DNA from: an uncultured Methylomonas sp.
GTDB taxonomy: Bacteria; Pseudomonadota; Gammaproteobacteria; Methylococcales; Methylomonadaceae
Direction of reading: 5' to 3'
NCBI GenBank assembly: GCA_936941155.1
Contig: CAKZJE010000119.1
Coordinates: 1-52,500 of the forward strand
Length of the DNA stretch: 52,500 bases
The position numbers and the translations under genes were made by a program. Below, piece by piece: positions 46,270 through 52,500 of this stretch (its first letter is position 1; every line of letters starts with the position of its first letter). A model generated the notes under the pieces. It was not told the origin of the DNA. It did no database searches and saw nothing but the letters and a program-made list of their open reading frames with translations.

Positions 46270-46450
46270 ATCTTTTCCTTATCAAGAGTTAAAGTTAAAT
46301 CCTCTGTAACAGAGATGTTGTGCATGGTAAACGAACCCTACAGCACGAACAAGGCATCCATTGTGTTTTATTGTTTCAATGATTGGATTAATGAATTTCT
46401 ATTTGCAAAAAAACAAGATGTTAAATCCTTAAAGCAAAGTTTTATCGTCC

Positions 46451-46483
46451 AAACCTGTCAGGTCTTTGAGAACTGAAAGGTTT
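46451..46483. repeat. Hairpin repeat, family D copy 3
   Basis: 33-base copy: AAACCTGTCAGGTCT, TTG, AGAACTGAAAGGTTT. The arms pair imperfectly, unlike copies 1 and 2. It lies in the 522-base lpxA-feoA gap (46270-46791), which otherwise holds family B copy 3 and the feo promoter. Confidence 0.7.
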
Positions 46484-46566
46484 TTATACCCGAAAACTTA
46501 TATTCACTTCTTTACCCCTAAATTATCGACTGATTTGATTAATTGTTAAAATCTGCTGAAATTTAA

Positions 46567-46584
46567 AAGACGACCGGTCGTCTT
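46567..46584. repeat. Palindromic repeat, family B copy 3
   Basis: AAGACGACCGGTCGTCTT, 208 bases before feoA, in AT-rich flanks. Confidence 0.87.
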
Positions 46585-46717
46585 AGAAATTTTTGATAGA
46601 ACTTGACCGTCCAATCCCTTTCGTCGATATAGCTGATTAATGTTTTCCGCGCACCCTGCGTAACATCAGTTAAATAATACGATATGAATGAAATCACATA
46701 AAAACTAGGTTTAGTTT

Positions 46718-46736
46718 GCAAATGCGAATCATTCTT
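46718..46736. promoter_or_regulatory. Probable Fur box before feoA
   Basis: GCAAATGCGAATCATTCTT matches 13 of 19 positions of the classic Fur box (GATAATGATAATCATTATC), counted by eye, and lies 56 bases upstream of the feoA start, a good operator position. Iron-repressed expression of feoABC is the expected outcome. Confidence 0.65.
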
Positions 46737-46791
46737 GATAGTATCTTTTCAAAGTCGTTTTTCTTTATTTCTTAAGAAGTGAGTCATCGCT

Positions 46792-47025
46792 ATGAATATC
46801 AATTTAAAATCATTAGCTGTAGGTGATTGTGGAAAAATAACCGGTTTTGAAAAAACTGGCAAAGCGTATCGCAAACGTTTGTTAGCCATGGGATTAACCC
46901 CCGGCACACCGTTTAGCATTACCCGTTTTGCGCCTATGGGCGATCCTATGGAAATCAAAATTCGCGGTTTTTCATTAACTTTGCGCCGTGACGAAGCCGC
47001 CGCTTTATTAATTGAGAAAACCTAA
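46792..47025 (+). CDS. feoA: Ferrous iron transport protein FeoA
   Basis: 77-residue SH3-like cytoplasmic protein required for FeoB function. LKSLAVGDCGKITGFEKTGKAYRKRLLAMGLTPGTPFSITRFAPMGDPMEIKIRGFSLTLRRDEA is complete and diagnostic. The stop is immediately followed by the feoB ATG (TAAATG). Confidence 0.96.
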   Translation: MNINLKSLAVGDCGKITGFEKTGKAYRKRLLAMGLTPGTPFSITRFAPMGDPMEIKIRGFSLTLRRDEAAALLIEKT

Positions 47026-49344
47026 ATGGACAGCGATTTTACCGTAGGCGTAGTTGGCAATCCCAATTGTGGCAAAACCACACTGTTTAACGCGCTCACT
47101 GGTTCAAAACAGCATGTTGGGAATTGGCCGGGGGTCACGGTAGAAAAAAAAACCGGTGAATACCGTTTTAACAATAAACTCATTTCATTGGTTGATTTGC
47201 CCGGCACTTATTCTCTGGAAGCCGCCGATGATGAAGTCTCATTAGACGAAAAAGTTGCGCGTGATTATGTGGCAGCTAAACACGCTGATTTAATTATCAA
47301 CATCATTGATGCGTCAAATATTGAGCGCAATCTGTATTTAACCTCGCAGCTGATTGAAATGCGCGTTCCCATGTTATTAGCGTTAAACATGATGGATGCG
47401 GTCAAACAGCGCGGGATTAAAATTGACATTGAATCCTTAGCCGAAAAGCTAGGCTGTCCGGTTGTTCCCATTACAGCTTCCACAAAATCGGGTTTAGACG
47501 CGCTGAAAATCGCCATCAATACCGCAGCAATCAGCAAACCTACCCCTACTCTGTCGATACAATATGCCATTCCTTTAGAATGTGCCATTTCTCAAGCCAG
47601 CAAATTATTGCAACAGACAGCGCAAAACCTGCAATGCGATTTACGCTGGTTAGCCATTCGTTCTTTAGAAGGCGACACCCTTGCGCAAGCCATGATAGGC
47701 GAAGCACTTTATGCGCAAATTCAGCCTCTGCAAGCTCAAGTTGAAACCGAAACGGATGACGAAATTGATATTCTCGCAGCCGATGCGCGTTATGGATTTG
47801 TCAATGAAGTTGTGCAAAGTTGTGTTTGCAAACTCAATGAAGTGAGCCGTCATCGCACTGAAAAAATTGATGCCATTGTATTAAATCGCTTTTTAGGCAT
47901 CCCCATTTTTCTGTTGGTAATGTACGCCATGTTTATGTTTACCATTAACATTGGTAGCGCGTTTGTGGATTTTTTCGATCAATTGGTCGGCGCATTATTG
48001 GTGGATGGTTTAACGCAACTGTTGACGCAATGGCATATTCCGCAATGGCTGATTGTGTTATTCGCAAATGGCGTAGGCGCGGGGATTCAAGTTGTCGCCA
48101 CCTTTATTCCAATTGTCAGTTTTTTATTCATGTTTTTATCAGCATTGGAAGATTCTGGTTATATGTCTCGCGCCGCTTTTGTGATGGACAGATTCATGCG
48201 CATGATAGGTTTGCCAGGAAAATCGTTTGTGCCAATGATTGTCGGCTTTGGCTGCAACGTACCAGCGATTATGGCAACCCGCACCCTTGATAATCAACGC
48301 GACCGGATTTTAACCAACCTGATGAATCCCTTTATGTCCTGCGGTGCGCGTTTACCCGTTTACGCTCTGTTTGCTGCGGCATTCTTCCCCGTCGGAGGAC
48401 AAAATTTAGTCTTCAGCTTATACATATTCGGCATAACTGTCGCAGTACTAACGGGCTTAATCATGCGCCACACCTTATTCAAAGGCGAAGCCACACCGTT
48501 TATTATGGAATTGCCCGCCTACCATTTGCCGACTTTTCAAGGCGTGTTCACAAAAACGTGGGATAGAGTGAAATCGTTTTTAGTTAATGCCGGAAAAATC
48601 ATTGTGCCAATGGTGCTGGTGTTAAATTTTCTCAACGCATTAGGTACAGATGGCAGTTTTGGACAAGAAAACAGCGATAAATCCGTGCTAAGCGAAATTG
48701 GTCGCGCTCTGACACCTGTTTTTGAACCGATGGGAATTAGAAAAGACAATTGGCCAGCCACTGTTGGAATTTTCACCGGCGTATTAGCGAAAGAAGCTGT
48801 GGTCGGCACTTTAGATGCTTTATATACGCAAATGGCAAGCAAAAACAATCCGCAAGTCGCGCCTGAGTTTGACTTAAAAGCCGCGCTATTAGCCGCTTGT
48901 GAAACCGTGCCAACCAATTTAAAAGCCATAGCGGATAAAGTTTTTGATCCTTTAGGTTTGAATATCGCCAATGTAAACGATGCCAGCACCGTTGAAAAAC
49001 TCAGCAGCACCTTTGGTGCAATGCAAAACAGTTTTGATGGCAAAGCGGGAGCATTTGCTTATTTATTGTTTATCTTGCTGTACGCACCTTGCATTGCAGC
49101 AACATCCGCCATTTATCGAGAAACCAATATGGGCTGGACAATTTTTGTGATGTTCTGGACAACCGGATTAGCTTATTTAAGTGCCACCGTGTTTTATCAA
49201 GTTGCAAGTTACGCTCAACATCCGCTGTATTCAGTATTATGGATACTCGGCTTAAGTTTAACTTTTGTCTGTGTGTTATTCGGCTTATGGCTTTATGGAA
49301 AAAACCAAAATTCTGACGGTATGAAACCAGAGTTTTCATTATGA
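47026..49344 (+). CDS. feoB: Ferrous iron transporter FeoB
   Basis: Main Fe2+ permease with an N-terminal G domain. G1 is GNPNCGKTT (residues 11-19), G3 DLPGTYSL, with switch I GNWPGVTVEKKTG; G4-like NMMD follows. The membrane part starts near residue 285 and has two Gate motifs (FIPIVSFLFMFLSALEDSGYMSRAAFVMD, and FLVNAGKIIVPMVLVLN). IVGFGCNVPAIMATRT is a conserved Cys-containing motif. The length of 772 matches E. coli (773). Overlaps feoC by four bases. Confidence 0.98.
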   Translation: MDSDFTVGVVGNPNCGKTTLFNALTGSKQHVGNWPGVTVEKKTGEYRFNNKLISLVDLPGTYSLEAADDEVSLDEKVARDYVAAKHADLIINIIDASNIERNLYLTSQLIEMRVPMLLALNMMDAVKQRGIKIDIESLAEKLGCPVVPITASTKSGLDALKIAINTAAISKPTPTLSIQYAIPLECAISQASKLLQQTAQNLQCDLRWLAIRSLEGDTLAQAMIGEALYAQIQPLQAQVETETDDEIDILAADARYGFVNEVVQSCVCKLNEVSRHRTEKIDAIVLNRFLGIPIFLLVMYAMFMFTINIGSAFVDFFDQLVGALLVDGLTQLLTQWHIPQWLIVLFANGVGAGIQVVATFIPIVSFLFMFLSALEDSGYMSRAAFVMDRFMRMIGLPGKSFVPMIVGFGCNVPAIMATRTLDNQRDRILTNLMNPFMSCGARLPVYALFAAAFFPVGGQNLVFSLYIFGITVAVLTGLIMRHTLFKGEATPFIMELPAYHLPTFQGVFTKTWDRVKSFLVNAGKIIVPMVLVLNFLNALGTDGSFGQENSDKSVLSEIGRALTPVFEPMGIRKDNWPATVGIFTGVLAKEAVVGTLDALYTQMASKNNPQVAPEFDLKAALLAACETVPTNLKAIADKVFDPLGLNIANVNDASTVEKLSSTFGAMQNSFDGKAGAFAYLLFILLYAPCIAATSAIYRETNMGWTIFVMFWTTGLAYLSATVFYQVASYAQHPLYSVLWILGLSLTFVCVLFGLWLYGKNQNSDGMKPEFSL

Positions 49345-49568
49345 TTTTGTCTGATTTACGCGATTATTTGCAACAACGCCAGCGCGTGACCTTAAATGAT
49401 TTAGTCATCCATTTTAATATGGACGCAGATGCTTTGCGTGGCATGTTGGGAAAATGGATGAGCAAAGGAAAAGTGAAAAAAATCTCCCCCGATTCTGCGG
49501 TATGCGGCACCAGTTGCTGCAAATGCGATCCCACCTTAACTGAACTCTATGAGTGGTCAGTAAAATAA
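49341..49568 (+). CDS. feoC: FeoC, small Fe-S-type regulator
   Basis: 75 residues. A winged-helix (LSDLRDYLQQRQRVTLNDLVIHFNMDADALRGMLGKWMSKGKVKKI) is followed by a Cys-rich wing (VCGTSCCKCDPTLTELYEW) with four cysteines, as in FeoC proteins that bind an oxygen-sensitive cluster. The start overlaps feoB (ATGA), making feoABC a single coupled operon. Confidence 0.9.
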   Translation: MILSDLRDYLQQRQRVTLNDLVIHFNMDADALRGMLGKWMSKGKVKKISPDSAVCGTSCCKCDPTLTELYEWSVK

Positions 49569-49586
49569 TTCTGAATCCATAAAACT

Positions 49587-49615
49587 GTAGAGACTTTGCA
49601 TTGCATCGTCTCTAC
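49587..49615. repeat. Palindromic repeat, family A copy 4
   Basis: GTAGAGAC and GTCTCTAC arms around TTTGCATTGCATC, 18 bases after the feoC stop; more degenerate centre than copies 1 and 2. The 376-base gap (49569-49944) also holds family B copy 4 and family C copy 2. Confidence 0.72.
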
Positions 49616-49668
49616 GACAACCCTGATATTTTTATCATACGCTTTTCAGCATTCTCCAAAAATTTTTT

Positions 49669-49686
49669 AAGACGACTGGTCGTCTT
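49669..49686. repeat. Palindromic repeat, family B copy 4
   Basis: AAGACGACTGGTCGTCTT with AAAAATTTTTT before and GAAAAATTTT after, 259 bases before acs. Confidence 0.87.
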
Positions 49687-49730
49687 GAAAAATTTTCTTA
49701 AGTAATGAGCATGAAACAAGTTCTGCAACT

Positions 49731-49775
49731 GTAGGTACGAATTCATTCGCACTGTGCGGATAAATCCGCACCTAC
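49731..49775. repeat. Three-way-junction repeat, family C copy 2
   Basis: Same 45-base plan as 41354-41398: GTAGGT outer arm, ACGAATTCATTCGC, TGCGGATAAATCCGCA, ACCTAC. The change of TTCGGAT/ATCCGAA to TGCGGAT/ATCCGCA preserves pairing. Confidence 0.85.
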
Positions 49776-49944
49776 ATTAAATCCTTGCATAATTTATTGC
49801 GGACTCATTCCTAAATTGAACAACCATTAACAGAATAAGTCCATTCTCGATTTCGGATGATTTTCATCACGCAAAGCTTACGCTCCGTTTGCGATAACAG
49901 TCGTGTAAAATATCGCCATCATCCGCTTTGCACAGGACTCAATC

Positions 49945-51882
49945 ATGTCAGAACAAAAAATTTACCCCATTACCCCGCAAACAGCCGCACACGCTTTTAT
50001 CAATCGCGAACACTATCAAGCACTTTATCAACAATCCATTTCTGAACCGGAAAACTTTTGGGCGCAGCAGGCGACAGAGTTTTTAGATTGGAGCAAACCT
50101 TGGGATTCTGTGCTCGAATACGATTATCCGAAAGGCGAAATCAGCTGGTTTAAGGGTGGAAAACTGAATGTTAGCGTGAATTGTTTGGATCGGCATTTGG
50201 CAACGCGCGGCGATCAAGTGGCGATTATTTGGGAAGGCGACAATCCTGATCATGACAAAAAAATCACTTATCGCGAATTGCACAGAGATGTGTGTAAATT
50301 TGCCAATGTGTTGAAATCCAAAGGCGTGAAAAAAGGCGACCGAGTGTGCATTTATTTACCGATGGTGAGCGAGGCGGCGGTGGTGATTTTGGCATGTACG
50401 CGGATTGGCGCGGTGCATTCGATTGTGTTTGGTGGCTTTTCTGCCGAAGCGTTGCGTGACCGGATTGTCGATGCCGATTGTCATACGCTGATTTGTGCAG
50501 ATGAAGGTTATCGCGGCGGTAAAGTGATTCCCAGCAAATTTAATGCCGATAAAGCCGCTAGCCACTGTCCAAATTTGCAAAATGTGATTGTGATTAAAAA
50601 CAGTTATCGCGAAGTGGAATGGCATCCTGAACGCGATGTTTGGTATCACGATTTGATGGAATCCGCCTCGGAAGATTGCCCACCCGAAGAAATGGATGCC
50701 GAAGATCCGCTGTTTATTCTGTACACCTCTGGCTCAACGGGTAAACCAAAAGGCGTACTGCATACGACAGGCGGTTATTTGTTGTATGCCGCCATCACGC
50801 ATAAATATATTTTTGATTATCACGATGGCGATATTTATTGGTGTACAGCGGATATTGGCTGGGTGACGGGGCATTCTTATATTGTTTATGGCCCGCTGTG
50901 CAATGGCGCAACGACGCTGATGTTTGAAGGTGTGCCAACGTATCCTGATGCCTCGCGGTTTTGGCAAGTGATTGATAAACATCAGGTGAATATTTTTTAT
51001 ACTGCACCGACGGCGATTCGAGCATTAATGGCACAAGGTGATGATTTTGTAACTAAAACCAGCCGCAGCAGTTTGCGCGTGCTGGGCAGTGTCGGTGAGC
51101 CGATTAATCCTGAAGCGTGGGAATGGTATTTTCACACCGTTGGAGAAGCGCGTTGTCCGATTGTCGATACTTGGTGGCAAACCGAAACGGGCGGGATTTT
51201 AATTACGCCGCTGATTGGCGCGATAGATTTAAAACCAGGCTCTGCAACCTTGCCATTTTTCGGGGTGATTCCTGAAATTATGGATAATCAAGGCAATATT
51301 ATGCACGGCGCGGCGGAGGGAATTTTAGTCATCAGTCGCCCTTGGCCGGGACAAGCGCGGACGGTTTATGGCGATCATCAGCGGTTTGTGGATACTTATT
51401 TTAAAAATTATCCGGGTTATTATTTTACGGGCGACGGGGCGAAACGCGACCAAGACGGTTATTTTTGGATTACCGGACGGGTGGATGATGTGATTAATGT
51501 GTCAGGGCATCGGATGGGAACGGCGGAGGTCGAAAGTGCGTTAGTGTTGCATGAGCATGTGGCGGAAGCGGCAGTGGTCGGTTATCCACATGATATTAAA
51601 GGACAAGGAATTTATGCGTATGTAACGCTCAATGTCGGGGTTGAAGCTACAGAAGAATTGCGAAAAGAATTGATTAACTTAGTACGAAGTGAAATTGGCG
51701 CGTTTGCGCATCCTGATATTATTCAATGGGCACCTGGCTTGCCGAAAACTCGTTCAGGAAAAATTATGCGGCGGATTTTGCGCAAAGTGGCAGCAAATGA
51801 GATTGATAGTTTAGGCGATACTTCAACGCTTGCAGACCCTGCTGTGGTGGATGATTTGATTGACCATCGCGCGAATAGGTAA
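49945..51882 (+). CDS. acs: Acetyl-CoA synthetase
   Basis: Activates acetate to acetyl-CoA through acetyl-AMP. The ATP-binding motif [18 protein letters not shown] is near residue 259; WWQTETGG and [38 protein letters not shown] mark the hinge. The catalytic, acetylation-controlled Lys is in [16 protein letters not shown] near residue 608. The length of 645 matches E. coli (652). Monocistronic. Confidence 0.97.
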   Translation: MSEQKIYPITPQTAAHAFINREHYQALYQQSISEPENFWAQQATEFLDWSKPWDSVLEYDYPKGEISWFKGGKLNVSVNCLDRHLATRGDQVAIIWEGDNPDHDKKITYRELHRDVCKFANVLKSKGVKKGDRVCIYLPMVSEAAVVILACTRIGAVHSIVFGGFSAEALRDRIVDADCHTLICADEGYRGGKVIPSKFNADKAASHCPNLQNVIVIKNSYREVEWHPERDVWYHDLMESASEDCPPEEMDAEDPLFILYTSGSTGKPKGVLHTTGGYLLYAAITHKYIFDYHDGDIYWCTADIGWVTGHSYIVYGPLCNGATTLMFEGVPTYPDASRFWQVIDKHQVNIFYTAPTAIRALMAQGDDFVTKTSRSSLRVLGSVGEPINPEAWEWYFHTVGEARCPIVDTWWQTETGGILITPLIGAIDLKPGSATLPFFGVIPEIMDNQGNIMHGAAEGILVISRPWPGQARTVYGDHQRFVDTYFKNYPGYYFTGDGAKRDQDGYFWITGRVDDVINVSGHRMGTAEVESALVLHEHVAEAAVVGYPHDIKGQGIYAYVTLNVGVEATEELRKELINLVRSEIGAFAHPDIIQWAPGLPKTRSGKIMRRILRKVAANEIDSLGDTSTLADPAVVDDLIDHRANR

Positions 51883-51942
51883 TTTCTTTTCCTGTTAGAA
51901 TACAAAGCCTAATTTTGCTTGCAAGGTTGGTCTATTTTTTTG

Positions 51943-52140
51943 TCTGAATCAAGATTTACAGGATTTTAAGATGAACAGGATAATGCAATCTGTGGATAAA
52001 CTAAGGAACGTGCATGAAACAACTTATGCAAATTTATTTAATGAATTCGCACCTACAGTTGCCGAGCATATTTCATGCTCGTTCTTAAGCACAAAAAATT
52101 ATCTTGCTAATCTTTTAATCCTGAAACTCCTGATTCAGAT
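51943..52140. repeat. Inverted copies of a TCTGAATCA..CAGGATT repeat
   Basis: Plus strand at 51943-51970 reads TCTGAATCAAGATTTACAGG followed by ATTTTAAGAT; minus strand at 52140-52112 reads TCTGAATCAGGAGTTTCAGG followed by ATTAAAAGAT. The pair encloses about 140 bases with a family C remnant (52038-52056, TTAATGAATTCGCACCTAC) and the 52058-52090 copy of the repeat at 622-654. No gene here. Confidence 0.65.
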
Positions 52141-52165
52141 GTAGGCTGAGTAGTTACGAAAAAAC

Positions 52166-52500
52166 ATGATGACTAATACAAAAACTAACAAAAATAATAA
52201 CGCGTTGTTTAATCCAAAACTTATCAAAAAAACCATCAGTACCGCTAGTATTTTAATCAATGGCGAAATTCCCGATAAATCTAAAAAAATCATCGAAAGA
52301 CGATTAAGCAATCTCGCCCTTGATTTAGAAAGAAAAGAACGCACGTTAGCCAATGATTTTCTGGTGTTTTTTAAAGAATTATTAGGCTATAAATCTTCTG
52401 GAGACCAGAAAAACGCTAAATCCTGGGATATAGAGCCTGAATATTTAGGCATTGATTATGCGTTAGGTGAGTTTTCTAAAGTTCAAAAATCCGTATTTGT
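52166..52500 (+). CDS. Start of a large gene, possibly a restriction-modification protein (partial)
   Basis: Open from ATG at 52166 (a second ATG at 52169) to the window end without a stop, 111 codons visible. The protein begins MMTNTKTNKNNNALFNPKLIKK, then SNLALDLERKERTLANDFLVFFKELLGYKSSGDQKNAKSWDIEPEYLGIDYALGEFSK. A helical start followed by a FFKELLGY-type motif resembles the N-terminus of Eco57I-type restriction-methylase proteins, but no catalytic motif is reached. The antisense hydrophobic ORF at 52135-52353 is a shadow. Confidence 0.6.
   Translation, partial: MMTNTKTNKNNNALFNPKLIKKTISTASILINGEIPDKSKKIIERRLSNLALDLERKERTLANDFLVFFKELLGYKSSGDQKNAKSWDIEPEYLGIDYALGEFSKVQKSVF

Noticed and set aside
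48537-49043. 168-codon minus-strand ORF
   Set aside because: Antisense to conserved FeoB membrane helices.
52135-52353. Minus-strand ORF of 72 codons that looks like a hydrophobic membrane protein
   Set aside because: It lies antisense to the open plus-strand reading from 52166, which has better coding character and continues past the window; the hydrophobicity comes from A- and T-rich codons read backward.

Overview
The window reads as a chromosomal segment of a moderately AT-rich gammaproteobacterium. The clearest sign is conserved synteny typical of that class: yrbG-kdsD-kdsC-lptC-lptA-lptB-rpoN-hpf-rapZ, lpxK-ycaR-kdsB, lepA-lepB-DUF4845-rnc-era-pdxJ, clpS-clpA-infA and feoA-feoB-feoC. 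Uma2 and Rpn nucleases, toxin-antitoxin pairs, RTX proteins and many short palindromic repeats resemble filamentous sulfur oxidisers (Beggiatoa/Thiothrix-like), but the genus is inference only. No rRNA, tRNA, CRISPR array, intact insertion sequence or prophage was recognised.

Layout. 1-545 holds a gene tail broken by a stop codon. 702-8828 carries a lone mlaF divergent from the Kdo and LPS-export operon (kdsD, kdsC, lptC, lptA, lptB), then rpoN, hpf and rapZ. 8997-15858 holds mgtE, a PAS/LuxR-like regulator, a gliding-type ABC permease plus GldG-like protein without an ATPase, yccF and an unknown membrane protein. 15947-20267 (minus) holds an alaC-type aminotransferase and the exbB-exbD-lpxK-ycaR-kdsB operon. 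20282-22323 is accessory: a HigA-like regulator, two small unknown genes, yefM-yoeB and a truncated Uma2 gene. 22366-28189 (minus) is the lepA-to-pdxJ operon, in which a Uma2 gene occupies the usual recO position.

28641-35718 is the most distinctive region. It holds a TPR-sulfotransferase-TPR protein, a frameshifted RTX gene, a LytTR regulator whose receiver lacks the phosphoacceptor Asp, and a second RTX gene. The two RTX genes share a C-terminal domain and a duplicated 82-nt downstream spacer that still carries the ribosome site and ATG of a lost gene. 36117-42243 mixes housekeeping (gloB, mnmA, nudJ) with accessory genes: a frameshifted vapC and its antitoxin, and an operon coupling an Rpn nuclease to a T5orf172-DUF2628-Sel1 fusion. 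42378-51882 is mostly core: clpSA, infA, lpxA, feoABC behind a probable Fur box, and acs. The window ends inside a gene that may be a restriction-modification protein.

A second layer is the intergenic DNA. At least five families of 18-56 nt hairpin repeats recur. Two of them show paired substitutions between copies, and one family (AAGACGACYGGTCGTCTT) sits about 210-260 bp before a plus-strand gene start in all four copies.
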